Source: Alitabrizicola rongguiensis
GTDB lineage: Bacteria > Pseudomonadota > Alphaproteobacteria > Rhodobacterales > Rhodobacteraceae
Length of the DNA: 64,000 nt
Direction: 5' to 3'
NCBI RefSeq assembly: GCF_021491355.1
Contig: NZ_JAKENF010000002.1
Coordinates: 372,001-436,000 of the forward strand
A model generated the notes under the pieces. That model did no database searches, was not told the origin of the DNA, and saw only the letters and a list, made by a program, of their open reading frames with translations. The position numbers and the translations under genes are program-made. This document shows positions 48,178 to 57,824 of the stretch, one piece after another (the stretch's first letter is position 1; each line of letters begins with the position of its first letter).

Positions 48178-48455
48178 CCCGTGCGATCCCTGCCCGTCCC
48201 AATCGATCGTGACCCTTGCACATCCGGACGTCGACCGGAAGCGCCCGGGGACGGGCCGCAGAAGAATTCGGTAACGTCACCTTAAGCATGACCGGCGAAC
48301 TCTGCGCAAAGCCTGACCACAGCCCGCTGCAGAATGCCGGAGCCGCCGATGATATCCAGACCTGACGGCTGATCCTCTCGAACGCCAATCATTACCCGCC
48401 CAACTCGCGCCCCCACCGCGCGAGGCCGGTTCCCCATTGCCAAGCGAGACCTGCC

Positions 48456-51017
48456 ATGCCGATCCGCCGCCTTGCCGCCCTGTTCCGGCGCTACCGCGCC
48501 ACTCACCTTGCCATGTCCCTTCCCGGCATGGCCTTGGAAGACGAGGCAGGTCGCCCCTTTGGCCGGATCGACCGCATCGAACTTGTCCAGGGCCGCATCC
48601 GCGTCGAGGGCTGGACCACAGCCGATCGCGTGATGCTGCGCTCTGGAATGGCGGCGGCCGATGTGGTGCCAACGCTCGAGCGCACGGATGTGCTCTGCGC
48701 GCATCCGGACCTCGCCGACATCAAGCCGGGGTTTTTCCTGGACCTGACGCCGGCTGGCAGCCAGGTGCTGGTCGGTCTGTCGCTGCCCGGGCGGCAGGTC
48801 TTCCTGCCGCTCCCAAAGCCCGGTCCCCTGACGGAGGCATGGGCAGCCTCACGGCTACTGCCTCGCTTCGTGCGCGATCTGACCCTGGCATCGCCCGCCA
48901 TCGTCGTGGCCCTGGCCACGGGCAGTCCATCGGCCCGGGCGCGGGTGAAGCGAAGGCTCGGCATGGCAGGGGACACCCCGGCACGTGGCCTGCAGACGCA
49001 TCTTTTCCTTGAGGATGCGCTCGCCTCCCTGCCGCCGGAGCGCAGGCAAGCCGAGCTGGCGCGTCTCGACCTTCCCCAGAAGAAAAGATGCGCCGTCACC
49101 CTGATCCTGCCAGTCTACAATGCATTCCATCTTCTGCCCGTGGTGCTGGATCGCATCGCGCGCCATACCGACCTGCCCTGGCACCTTGTCGCGGTCGAGG
49201 ATGCCTCCAGCGATCCGGCGGTGCGCCCCTTCCTTCGCGACTGGGCCGCAGCCCAGGGGCCGCGCGTGACGCTGATCGAGAACGAACGGAATCTCGGCTT
49301 CATCGGTTCGGTCAATCTCGCCCTTGCCCGCGCCCGGGACAGGGGCGACCACGTCGTCCTGCTCAATTCCGACGCCCTGCTTCCGTCTGGCTGGGCCTCG
49401 CGCCTGATCCGGCCGCTGTTCGCCCATCCCGACATTGCAAGCGTAACGCCGATGTCGAACGATGCCGAACTTCTGTCCGCGCCGCTCGCTTGCCAGCGGT
49501 CGGACCTCTCCCCAGGAGTGGCGGACCGGATCGATACGCTTGCCGGCCGCTTCCATCCTGATGCGGCGCTGACCGATCTGCCGACTGGCGTCGGATTTTG
49601 CATGGCTATCGGAATCGACTGGCTGCGGAAGGTCCCGGATTTCGACACGGCCTTCGGTCGTGGCTACGGCGAAGAGGTCGATTGGTGCCAGCGCGTGAGG
49701 GCGCTTGGCGGGCGGCATCTTGGGCATGCCGGCCTTTTCGTCGAGCATCGCGGCGGGGCGTCCTTCGGTGCCGAGAAACGTGCCCTCATCGCCGCCCACA
49801 ATGCGATCATCTCCCGCCGCTACCCCCGTTTCGACACCGAGGTCCAGGCAGCGCTGCGCAACGATCCGCTCGTCACCCCGCGGCTGGCCCTGGCCATAGC
49901 GCTGGCGGCAGATGCGGCCGTGCTGCCGATGCCGATCTATCTGGCGCATTCGCTTGGTGGCGGCGCTGAGGACTGGCTGAAGGCCAGGCTGAATGATGAA
50001 TTGGCTGATGGCCGCGCAGCCATCGTCCTGCGGGTCGGCGGCGCCTTCGCCTGGCAGATCGAACTCCATCGCCGCGATGGCGTCCTTTTGGGGGCGACCG
50101 ACAGCTTCGCCTTTGTCCAGCGCCTGCTCGAGCCGGTCCGGCGCCGTGACATCCGCTATTCCTGCGGGGTCGGCGTCGAGGATCCTCTCGCGCTGCCGGG
50201 CCAGCTCTTGTCGCTGAAGCGCGCGGTCGATGACCGGATCGAGGTGCTCGTGCACGACTACCTGCCGCTCAGCCCATCCTACACGCTGCTCGGTGGCGAT
50301 GGACGGTTCCGCGGCCTGCCCGTCCCGGAGAGCGCCGACCGCGCGCATCGCCACGTCGGACGCGACCGCAGGGTGACCACGCTGGCCGATTGGCGGAGCG
50401 CCTGGGGCCGACTGATCGCCGAGGCCGACGCGGTGACGGTGTTCTCCGAAACCAGCCGCGCACTCATGCTCGGCGCCTATCCCGAAGCCGCGGCGGCGCT
50501 ACGGCTGGTTCCTCACCGGCCTCTCGCCGCCTTGCCCCGTGTCATTCCGCCTGCCCGCCACCGTCCGGTGATCGGCGTGCTGGGCAACATCGGCTATCAG
50601 AAAGGTGCCGCTGTCGTCGCCGAACTGAGCCGCCGCCTTGCCGCCACCGGAGCGGCCGACCTCGTGCTGATCGGCACCATCGACCCGGCCTATGTCCTGT
50701 CGCCGCAGACGCAGGTTCACGGCGCCTACCGGCGCGAGGAGATCCCGGCTCTGGCCAGCCGCTACGGTATCGATCGCTGGCTGATCCCGTCCATCTGGCC
50801 GGAAACCTTCTCGTTCAGCGTGCGAGAGGCTTTGGCCACGGGCCTGCCGGTCTGGTGTTTCGACCTAGGAGCCCAGGCAGAGGCCGTGGCGGCGGCGCTG
50901 GCCGAGGGGGCTGCGGGCGGGATCCTGCCGCTCCCCGAGGGCTGCGAGGCCGCCGACAGGATCATCGCGCGGCTCCTCGCCCCCTCTCGGACCGCGACTG
51001 AGAGGCTCAGCGCATGA
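48456..51017 (+). CDS. Two-domain glycosyltransferase (GT2 plus GT4-like)
   Basis: 853 residues. Residues 1-190 form an N-terminal domain without a recognised fold. From about 208 a GT2 domain begins ([15 protein letters not shown], then VAVEDASSD, where the DxD-like metal site is expected, and [20 protein letters not shown]). The C-terminal third is GT4-like ([20 protein letters not shown], then [20 protein letters not shown]), with the usual Glu-x7-Glu-type stretch. Two transferase activities in one protein suggest that it adds two sugars, or builds a short repeat, on the surface glycan. It overlaps the acetyltransferase gene by 4 bases (ATGA). Cytoplasmic; no membrane segments. Confidence 0.75.
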   Translation: MPIRRLAALFRRYRATHLAMSLPGMALEDEAGRPFGRIDRIELVQGRIRVEGWTTADRVMLRSGMAAADVVPTLERTDVLCAHPDLADIKPGFFLDLTPAGSQVLVGLSLPGRQVFLPLPKPGPLTEAWAASRLLPRFVRDLTLASPAIVVALATGSPSARARVKRRLGMAGDTPARGLQTHLFLEDALASLPPERRQAELARLDLPQKKRCAVTLILPVYNAFHLLPVVLDRIARHTDLPWHLVAVEDASSDPAVRPFLRDWAAAQGPRVTLIENERNLGFIGSVNLALARARDRGDHVVLLNSDALLPSGWASRLIRPLFAHPDIASVTPMSNDAELLSAPLACQRSDLSPGVADRIDTLAGRFHPDAALTDLPTGVGFCMAIGIDWLRKVPDFDTAFGRGYGEEVDWCQRVRALGGRHLGHAGLFVEHRGGASFGAEKRALIAAHNAIISRRYPRFDTEVQAALRNDPLVTPRLALAIALAADAAVLPMPIYLAHSLGGGAEDWLKARLNDELADGRAAIVLRVGGAFAWQIELHRRDGVLLGATDSFAFVQRLLEPVRRRDIRYSCGVGVEDPLALPGQLLSLKRAVDDRIEVLVHDYLPLSPSYTLLGGDGRFRGLPVPESADRAHRHVGRDRRVTTLADWRSAWGRLIAEADAVTVFSETSRALMLGAYPEAAAALRLVPHRPLAALPRVIPPARHRPVIGVLGNIGYQKGAAVVAELSRRLAATGAADLVLIGTIDPAYVLSPQTQVHGAYRREEIPALASRYGIDRWLIPSIWPETFSFSVREALATGLPVWCFDLGAQAEAVAAALAEGAAGGILPLPEGCEAADRIIARLLAPSRTATERLSA

Positions 51018-51742
51018 CCCGCGCCATCCAGATCGCCGACCTGATCTGCCAGGGTGTCGAAGTCCTGCGCAGGCCCGGACAGGGCGCGAGCCTCACCTTG
51101 CCTGCCCATACTGTGATCGAGGCGCCGGCCAGCCTGAAATGGACTGTCTTCGGCCATTCGATCGAACTCGGCGCGTTTTCCTACCAGGTCTCGGGCTACT
51201 GCTTCGCGGCGCGGATCGGTCGTTACTGTTCCTTCGGCGAAGAGGTGCAGATCGGCCGGCAAGACCACCCGATGACCTGGGCCTCGACCAGCCCGGTCTT
51301 TTACCTTAACGGTCGCACCTTCGATCTGAGCAGCGGTTTTTCCGGCGCCTCCGAATGGCAAGGCTTCCAGACCCGCCCGTCCGAAACGCCGACCCGGGCG
51401 CGCATCACCACCATCGGCAACGATGTCTGGATCGGACACGGGGCAATGATCCGGGCCGGGCTGACGATTGGCGACGGCGCGGTGGTGGCTGCGGGCGCTG
51501 TCGTCGCGCGCGACGTGCCACCTTACGCGGTGGTGGCGGGCAATCCCGCGACCATCCGCAAGTTCCGCCTTCCGCCGCTTCTCATCGCCCCGATGCTCCG
51601 CTGCCGGTGGTGGCGCTTCGCTCCCTGGCAACTCGCCCATCTCGACCCGGCGCGCCCCGAGGCCTTCATCACCGGTGTCTTCCGCATGGATGCGGTCGAA
51701 CCCTTTGCGCCTACCGTCATCGACCTGAGGGAGGCCGCCTGA
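51014..51742 (+). CDS. CatB-type hexapeptide O-acetyltransferase
   Basis: 242 residues. A left-handed beta-helix of hexapeptide repeats: [35 protein letters not shown]-like stretches, and the catalytic-type [16 protein letters not shown] then [20 protein letters not shown]. It transfers an acetyl group from acetyl-CoA to a sugar hydroxyl. It lies between the two-domain glycosyltransferase and a sulfotransferase, both overlapped, so it probably decorates the exported polysaccharide. The fold is secure; the acceptor is unknown. Confidence 0.8.
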   Translation: MTRAIQIADLICQGVEVLRRPGQGASLTLPAHTVIEAPASLKWTVFGHSIELGAFSYQVSGYCFAARIGRYCSFGEEVQIGRQDHPMTWASTSPVFYLNGRTFDLSSGFSGASEWQGFQTRPSETPTRARITTIGNDVWIGHGAMIRAGLTIGDGAVVAAGAVVARDVPPYAVVAGNPATIRKFRLPPLLIAPMLRCRWWRFAPWQLAHLDPARPEAFITGVFRMDAVEPFAPTVIDLREAA

Positions 51743-52506
51743 TGGACCTGATCCAGCACCCGATCGTCTTTCTTCACCTGCCAAAGACGGCGGGCCAGAC
51801 GGTGCACAATGCGCTCGCCGCCGCGCTAAGGAACCAGCATGTCTCACCGATCCGAGTGCACAGCCATGCCGAGGGCAGTCGGCAGTTTCCGCCGGGTTAC
51901 GCGCTATACTCAGGGCATCTGGACATGGCCGAGGCCGGGCATCTGCCGCGGGGGCGTTTCACCTTCACCATTCTGCGCGACCCGCGCGAACGCATCGCCT
52001 CATTCTGGCTTTACCTGCGCCGCGACTCACTGCGGCTCGATCCGGCCCAACTGGCGCTCCCGTCGAATATCGGCCGCCGCCGAGCACTCGACTGGACTGC
52101 GGAGGATTACTTCTTCAGCGGCGACGCCGCCTGGCAGACCTTCATCCGGGACCACTACGACAACTTCTACTGCGGCTATTTCGGCACTGGCAGGTTCCGG
52201 GGCGGAGCCGCGATCCGGTCCTTGACGGCCCATACCGCCATCGCGCGTGCCCGCGAAGGGCTCGCGGCGCTGGATGGCGTTTTCGCGACCCACGACCTCA
52301 GACCTCTCGAGGCGGCCCTGGCCGAACGCTATGGCCTGACCGTGCGCTTCGACACCCGCAAGGACAACGCCGCCGACCTTGGACCGGAAACCCGGCGCTG
52401 GCCCATCCTTCTCGACGCGCTCGGCAGCGATGCCGCCCGGCGACGGATCGAAAGCTTCGTCGACCGCGACGAAGCCCTGCTTGCCCCGCGCCATGCCTGG
52501 ACCTGA
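51742..52506 (+). CDS. PAPS-dependent sulfotransferase
   Basis: 254 residues from the ATG at 51742, which shares one base with the preceding stop (TGATG). The 5'-phosphosulfate-binding loop is HLPKTAGQT (12-20); the 3'-phosphate motif is ILRDPRERIASFWLYL. The tail (WPILLDALGSDAARRRIESF) fits the family. It transfers sulfate from PAPS to a carbohydrate. With the acetyltransferase it forms a pair of tailoring enzymes translated as one operon with the glycosyltransferase. Sulfated surface polysaccharides are uncommon in soil bacteria but known in marine Rhodobacteraceae. Confidence 0.75.
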   Translation: MDLIQHPIVFLHLPKTAGQTVHNALAAALRNQHVSPIRVHSHAEGSRQFPPGYALYSGHLDMAEAGHLPRGRFTFTILRDPRERIASFWLYLRRDSLRLDPAQLALPSNIGRRRALDWTAEDYFFSGDAAWQTFIRDHYDNFYCGYFGTGRFRGGAAIRSLTAHTAIARAREGLAALDGVFATHDLRPLEAALAERYGLTVRFDTRKDNAADLGPETRRWPILLDALGSDAARRRIESFVDRDEALLAPRHAWT

Positions 52507-52525
52507 TTCAAAGATGACCGGCTCG

Positions 52526-53314
52526 TCAGTCGTTCAGCAGGTCCCGCGCCTGCCAGCGCAAAAGCAGAAGCCCGGCAGCAAGGGCGATCAGGGCAACGGC
52601 GAGGACATAGAGTGGCGAGACGTAATCGCCGTGGTACCCCGGATAGAACCCGCGTCGCAGCAGGCCAGGCAGATGGGCGAGCGGGTTCCACCACAGAATG
52701 TCGCGGTATTGCGCGGGCAACCGGTCGGGGGTGAAGAACACCGCCGACATCAGGAAGACCGGCCGCATCAGGATCGACCAAACCATCTGCCAGGCCGGAA
52801 AGCGGGTGAACAGGAAGGCATTCAGCGTACCGACCCCAAGCGCCAGCACCGCGGCGAGGCCAAAGCACAGAGCGATCGGCGAGGGATCAAGGACGGTCTG
52901 GGTCTCGAAGGACCAGAGAATGCCGCCAAGGATCAGATAGGCCACCAGAAGCTGGGTCGCGAGCGTCAGCAGGAAGCGGGCGATGATCGCATCCGCCCAG
53001 GTGACCGCCGGATAGGCCAACAGCGCGCGCGAAAACAGCAGAGAGGTTGCGACCTTGCCCGAGACCGTCGCAAAGACAAGGAACGGAAGAAGCCCTGTCG
53101 CATGAAAGATCGGAAAGTTGCGCCCGAGTTCCGGCTGTTCGAAGCCGAGCGAAAACAATGCCGACAGAAGCGCAATCCCACCCACCGGCTCCAGCACGGC
53201 CCAGACATAACCACCCGGCGAGCGGCCATACCCCGTCGCCATCTCGCGCAGAAGCAAGGCCCAGATCGCGCGGAGGCTTGCCCATCGCCGTTCCGGTGCC
53301 GCCATCCCGATCAT
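52526..53314 (-). CDS. ABC polysaccharide export permease (KpsM-like)
   Basis: 262 residues with six predicted membrane spans of the ABC-2 type, for example YVWAVLEPVGGIALLSALFS, LPFLVFATVSGKVATSLLF and PLYVLAVALIALAAGLLLL. The family mark is RFPAWQMVWSILMRPVFLMS. It pairs with the ATPase at 54609 and the inner-membrane adaptor at 53401 to push the finished polysaccharide through the inner membrane. It is on the opposite strand to its partners, with 86 bases between the divergent starts. Confidence 0.8.
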   Translation of the reverse strand: MIGMAAPERRWASLRAIWALLLREMATGYGRSPGGYVWAVLEPVGGIALLSALFSLGFEQPELGRNFPIFHATGLLPFLVFATVSGKVATSLLFSRALLAYPAVTWADAIIARFLLTLATQLLVAYLILGGILWSFETQTVLDPSPIALCFGLAAVLALGVGTLNAFLFTRFPAWQMVWSILMRPVFLMSAVFFTPDRLPAQYRDILWWNPLAHLPGLLRRGFYPGYHGDYVSPLYVLAVALIALAAGLLLLRWQARDLLND

Positions 53315-53400
53315 TGCCCCGCTCCGCTGGCCGTCCTTTGGGGCGAGCCAAGCATGGCCAGCCTTAACGCCCAGTTAACCCCTTTGCCCCGGAGCCGAGC

Positions 53401-54606
53401 ATGACCGCCGCCGCCGCGCTTTCCCGCCCCGCCGTCGCCATTCCGTCGCCCGATCAGCCATTGCCCCCAGGCTGGAGCGCAGCCTTCCCCCCCGCCGCGC
53501 GGCCCGGCCGCATCCGCCGACGGCATATCGCGCTGGCACTCAGCTTTCTGATCCTCGTGGCGCTGCCGGCAGCCGCGACCGCGGCCTATCTCTGGTTGCG
53601 GGCCGCCGACCAGTACGCGGCGACCACGGCGTTTTCCGTCCGCAAGGAAAACAGCGGCACAGCGATGGAGCTTCTGGGCGGCATCACAGCTCTTGGCGAA
53701 TCCTCGGCTCCCGACGCCGACATTCTTTACGACTACCTATCGAGCCCGCGCCTGGTGGCCCAGATCGACCGCGAACTGGACCTGCGCCAGATCTGGTCGA
53801 AGGCCGCAGGCGACCCGGTCTTCGGCTATGCCGCCCCCGGCACGATCGAGGATCTGACCGATCACTGGCAACGGATGGTCCGCATCTCCTATGACAGCAG
53901 CACGCGGCTGATCGAACTCAGGGTACTGGCCTTCGCTCCCGATGATTCCGTCAGAATTGCGCGCGCCGCGCTGGCCCATGCGCAAGCGATGCTGAATGAC
54001 CTCAACGCGGTCGCGCGCGAGGATACCGTCGCCAATGCCCGCACCGATCTGGCCGAGGCCGAAACCCGCCTGCGACGCGCGCGTGCAGAAGTCACGCGCT
54101 TTCGCGTCAGCCACCGCCTCGTCGATCCGGGCGCCGAGGCGGAAAGCCAGGGTGGGCTGATCGCCACGCTGCAGGAACAGCTCGCCGAGGCGCAGATGGA
54201 TGTCGACCGGCTGGCAGCCTCGTTACGCGAGGGCGATTTCCGGCTGGTGAACGCCCGTGACCGGGTGCGGGTGGTCGAAGATCGTATCGCCGAGGAACGG
54301 CGCAAGGTCAGCGATACTTCGACCGGAGATGCCGCCGCAGCCGCCGTCCTCGGCGAGTACGAGGCCCTGGCGGCCGATCTGACCTTCGCCGAGGAAAGCT
54401 ACCGCGCCGCCCGCACAGCCTACGACGCCGCCCAGGCCGAAGCACGGCGGCAGGGTCGCTACATCGCCGCCCATGTCCCGCCCGCCCGACCCGAAAGCGC
54501 CCGGTTCCCACAACGCTGGACTATTTTCGCCACCGCCACGCTGTTCCTGTTCCTGGGCTGGACGGTGCTGGTGCTGATATACTCCGCGTTGCGTGACCGG
54601 CGATAG
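53401..54606 (+). CDS. Capsule export inner-membrane adaptor (KpsE/BexC-like)
   Basis: 401 residues. A Pro-rich N-terminus is followed by a membrane span (HIALALSFLILVALPAAATA, about 41-60), a large periplasmic region with a long coiled coil (ARTDLAEAETRLRRARAEVT, then ATLQEQLAEAQMDVDRLAAS), and a second span near the C-terminus (FATATLFLFLGWTVLVLIY). This is the layout of polysaccharide co-polymerase and periplasmic adaptor proteins that join the ABC exporter to the outer-membrane channel. The next gene, the ATPase, starts three bases after its stop. No outer-membrane channel gene lies in the window. Confidence 0.8.
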   Translation: MTAAAALSRPAVAIPSPDQPLPPGWSAAFPPAARPGRIRRRHIALALSFLILVALPAAATAAYLWLRAADQYAATTAFSVRKENSGTAMELLGGITALGESSAPDADILYDYLSSPRLVAQIDRELDLRQIWSKAAGDPVFGYAAPGTIEDLTDHWQRMVRISYDSSTRLIELRVLAFAPDDSVRIARAALAHAQAMLNDLNAVAREDTVANARTDLAEAETRLRRARAEVTRFRVSHRLVDPGAEAESQGGLIATLQEQLAEAQMDVDRLAASLREGDFRLVNARDRVRVVEDRIAEERRKVSDTSTGDAAAAAVLGEYEALAADLTFAEESYRAARTAYDAAQAEARRQGRYIAAHVPPARPESARFPQRWTIFATATLFLFLGWTVLVLIYSALRDRR

Positions 54607-54608
54607 AA

Positions 54609-55289
54609 ATGATCCGACTCGATCACCTGACCAAGGTCTTCCACCAGGGCGGGCAGCGCCGCACGGTGCTCGACGATGTCTGCCTGACCATCCCGAAGGG
54701 GCGGTCCGTCGCGCTTCTTGGCCGCAACGGCGCCGGCAAATCGACGCTTCTGCGACTGATCGCGGGCACGATGAATCCGACCTCGGGACGGGTCAGGCTG
54801 GCGGGCCGGGTGTCCTGGCCCGTGGGTTTCGCAGGGTCGTTCCACGGGGACCTGACCGGCATCGAGAACACCCGGTTCGTTGCCCGCATCTACGGGGTGG
54901 ACAGCGACGAGCTTGTCGACTTCGCCGAGGGCTTCGCCGGTCTCGGCCCGGCCTTTCGCGCGCCGTTCCGCACCTATTCCTCGGGGATGAAGGCGCGGCT
55001 GGCCTTCGGCGTATCGATGGGCATCCGTTTCGACACCTATCTGGTCGACGAGATCACCGCAGTCGGCGATGCGGCTTTCCGGGTGAAAAGCGCGGCCCTC
55101 TTCCGCGACCGGATGCGGCAGGCCGGCGCCATCGTCGTCAGCCATGCGATGGGCCAGATCCGCGAGCTTTGCGATGCCGCCTGCCTGCTGGAGAATGGCC
55201 GTCTCACCTGGTTCGACGATGTGAGCGAGGCCATTGCACGCCACGAAGCGCTGATGCGGAGCGAAGCGGTTCAGATGATCTCAAGGTAG
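54609..55289 (+). CDS. Polysaccharide export ATPase (KpsT-like)
   Basis: 226 residues. ABC ATPase motifs: Walker A GRNGAGKST (38-46), signature YSSGMKARL (about 123-131), Walker B/catalytic TYLVDEITAVGD (Glu148) and switch HAMGQ. The GRVSWPVGFAGSFHG stretch typical of KpsT/TagH-type capsule exporters distinguishes it from sugar importers. It drives export of a lipid-linked or free polysaccharide with the permease at 52526. It starts three bases after the adaptor gene; its end overlaps the convergent RTX gene by 19 bases. Confidence 0.85.
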   Translation: MIRLDHLTKVFHQGGQRRTVLDDVCLTIPKGRSVALLGRNGAGKSTLLRLIAGTMNPTSGRVRLAGRVSWPVGFAGSFHGDLTGIENTRFVARIYGVDSDELVDFAEGFAGLGPAFRAPFRTYSSGMKARLAFGVSMGIRFDTYLVDEITAVGDAAFRVKSAALFRDRMRQAGAIVVSHAMGQIRELCDAACLLENGRLTWFDDVSEAIARHEALMRSEAVQMISR

Positions 55290-57715
55290 CCGGCCAGGCC
55301 GGTCAGCGTGGCGTTGCCTTCAAGGGTCAGGCTGTTGCCAAAGCCGAAGTCGAAGACCTCCGCGCGCCCCTCGACATGGGCAAAGGCCTGCACCAGATCT
55401 GTTGATGTCCATCCGGGGCCAAAGATCGTGTCGTCGATCTGCAGACGATCGCCCTCGGCAGGCCTGAAATCCTCGATCACATCCGAACCTCCGTTGAAGA
55501 TGAACAGATCGGCCTGGGTTCCGCCGCGAAGCGTGTCGCCGTGCGGGCCGCCGTCGAGCGTGTCGCGCCCGGAACCGCCATTCAGGTAATCGGCCCCATT
55601 CCTGCCCGAGAGAAGGTCGCTGCCGTCCCGACCGAACAGCCGGTTGGCGCCGCTGTCGCCCGAGAGCCGGTCATCGAAGCTCGACCCAGCCAGATCCTCG
55701 ATATCGACATAGACGTCTCCCATCGCTTCGCCGGTATTGGTCTGCGGCTTCAGAAGATCGGCCGTGACCCCGGCCAGCGCCTCGGAATACTGCGCGCGGT
55801 CGCGATGCTCGCCGCCCGAAAGCGTATCCTGCCCTGCCCCGCCGAGCAGAACATCATCTCCGATCCCGCCATCAAGCACATCGTCGCCCTTGCGCCCGAA
55901 CAGCCAGTCGACATTCGCCCCCCCGCGCAACACATCCGACCCGAGCGTTCCGCGCAGGTTGTCCGGGCCAGCGCCGCCGATCAGCCCCTCGATCCCGACA
56001 TGGACATCTCCTGCGGCGAGGTTGGTGTTCAGCGCCGGGTAGAGCAGATCGACCCTCATGCTGCCGTTTGCCATCGAATAGTCGGCATAGTCGAAGCCGC
56101 CCGCCCCCTCCATCCGGTCGGCCCCGGGCGACCCGAGCAGCACATCGTCGCCCGCTGCACCCTTTTGCGTGTCGTTGCCGGCGGTGCCGGTCAGGGTCAT
56201 CCCAGCCACCACCGGATCGCCGACGACATGGGTCAGGGTGAACAATTCGCCCGAACTGAAGGCCGAACCGGGGATTCCCGATCCATCGGCCGTGTCCAAC
56301 ACCAGCGTCTCACCACCAAAGCGCAGGATGGCACCGGTCGCAGTGGTGGTAATCTCGATCGCAGAGATATCGTAGACACGTCCCCAGGCGGTCAGGTCCA
56401 GCCGGTCTTCGGTGGGGTCGAAGTCGCTGATCCTGTCGCTGGCGCCGTCGCCGGCCAGAACGAACCAGTCGGCTCCTGCCCCGCCAGTCATCACGTCGCT
56501 GCCGAGGCCGTCCATCAGAATGTCGGCGCCCGCTCCGCCATCGACCGTGTCTGCCCCTGCCCCGCCAGAAATCAGATCGCCGCGCGCATCGCCGGTCAGG
56601 CGGTCTGCGGTCGCCCCCCCGGTCTTGATCGGCGCAAGGCTGCCGGGATCGAAGTGCAGCCGGGTGATGCCGGCTGCCTCGGTTGCGACGAAAACCTCGA
56701 CCGTGCCACCGCTGGCCGCGGCCTCGATCGCGGTGATGCCGGACAGGGTCAGCCCCTCGGCCTGAAGCACGGTGTCGAGCAGGATGAGGCGCCCCTCGGG
56801 AAGAAGCACAAAGACATTGATCCCATCATCCCCGCCCCCCGCAAAGACAAAGACCCGACCGCCGATCGTCACCACATCCAGCGCCTGAACGCCTTGAAAC
56901 CTTGTATCCAGGCTGTCGATGACATGATCGACCACCGAAAGCGATCCGCCCGCCCCGATCTCGATCACGCTCAGCGACGAAGACCCAGTACCAGAAACGA
57001 TCGCGTAGGACTTTGCACCGAACGTCGCGGTCTCGATTGCGGAGGGCGCAGAAATACCCAGACCGCCAGAGGCCCCAAGGCTGGTGACTTGAACGGGCAG
57101 ACCGTCCGCCCCGATCCTGAAGCCCAGAACAGCGTTCTGGACCGCCGAGAGAGCCAGCAGATAGGGCCCGTCCGCCAGCGCGACCGAAGCCAGCGCGGTA
57201 ATGTCCGTCGTCGTGGTCGAGACGTTCAGAAGCTGCTCACCGACCTCTTCCATCCGGCCGTTCGACAGGTAGTGACTGGTGGTCAGCACGCTGGCGCCCA
57301 TGCGCGAGGTGTAGAGAAAACGCTCGCTTCCCAGATCGACAGTGACCTGGGCCGTCACCGCCCCTGCCGGGCTGCCCTTGATCTGCGCGACGCTCCCAAG
57401 ACTGCCATCGCCGCCAAGCGCGAAATCGTTGAGGCGCCCGTCATTGGCCCCGGAGTAGAGCAGCGCCGTCTGCGTGCCGAGCATCACGATATCCAGATGC
57501 GCCGGCGCCGGCAGGGTCCCCGTGACGGCGATCGCCTCCTGATCGGTCAGGGTCATCGCAGCTTCGCCCACGGCGATCGACAGGACGCCGCCGCCCGGCC
57601 GGGTCGCTGTGAAAAGTTGCCATCCGCCCGCTGTCGTCATCACCTCCATGTCGGTGATGCCCGAAAGAAGGTTGCCCGGCCCGTCGAGAAAGGTCCCGAC
57701 CACCCTGAACGTCAC
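55271..57715 (-). CDS. RTX (hemolysin-type calcium-binding) repeat protein
   Basis: 814 residues from the GTG at 57715, with GCAGGAGG upstream. Residues 1-370 are beta-propeller-like repeats (GITDMEVMTTAGGWQLFTAT and similar, with recurrent ITAIEAA and GGTVEVFVATEAAG units). From about 385 on, RTX nonapeptides appear in blocks: GAGADTVDGGAGADILMDG, GGANVDWLFGRKGDDVLDG, GRNGADYLNGGSGRDTLDGG. These fold as calcium-binding beta-rolls after secretion by a type I system with a C-terminal signal. It is convergent with the export ATPase gene, inside the polysaccharide cluster. Adhesion or matrix binding is likely, but there is no enzyme domain to name a function. Confidence 0.8.
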   Translation of the reverse strand: MTFRVVGTFLDGPGNLLSGITDMEVMTTAGGWQLFTATRPGGGVLSIAVGEAAMTLTDQEAIAVTGTLPAPAHLDIVMLGTQTALLYSGANDGRLNDFALGGDGSLGSVAQIKGSPAGAVTAQVTVDLGSERFLYTSRMGASVLTTSHYLSNGRMEEVGEQLLNVSTTTTDITALASVALADGPYLLALSAVQNAVLGFRIGADGLPVQVTSLGASGGLGISAPSAIETATFGAKSYAIVSGTGSSSLSVIEIGAGGSLSVVDHVIDSLDTRFQGVQALDVVTIGGRVFVFAGGGDDGINVFVLLPEGRLILLDTVLQAEGLTLSGITAIEAAASGGTVEVFVATEAAGITRLHFDPGSLAPIKTGGATADRLTGDARGDLISGGAGADTVDGGAGADILMDGLGSDVMTGGAGADWFVLAGDGASDRISDFDPTEDRLDLTAWGRVYDISAIEITTTATGAILRFGGETLVLDTADGSGIPGSAFSSGELFTLTHVVGDPVVAGMTLTGTAGNDTQKGAAGDDVLLGSPGADRMEGAGGFDYADYSMANGSMRVDLLYPALNTNLAAGDVHVGIEGLIGGAGPDNLRGTLGSDVLRGGANVDWLFGRKGDDVLDGGIGDDVLLGGAGQDTLSGGEHRDRAQYSEALAGVTADLLKPQTNTGEAMGDVYVDIEDLAGSSFDDRLSGDSGANRLFGRDGSDLLSGRNGADYLNGGSGRDTLDGGPHGDTLRGGTQADLFIFNGGSDVIEDFRPAEGDRLQIDDTIFGPGWTSTDLVQAFAHVEGRAEVFDFGFGNSLTLEGNATLTGLAGYLEII

Positions 57716-57824
57716 ATGCCGCCTCCTGCCGCCACTGCACCAAAGTCGCCTGTCCGTCCTTGGTCTTTCCTTAACCGCGACGCGCAAGACTGGCCGCAAT
57801 AGCTAAACCTCTAAGGACTTGCAC

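Noticed and set aside
55541-57802. 753-codon plus-strand frame opposite the RTX gene
   Set aside because: An artefact of GC-rich repeats; the RTX nonapeptides on the minus strand are unambiguous.
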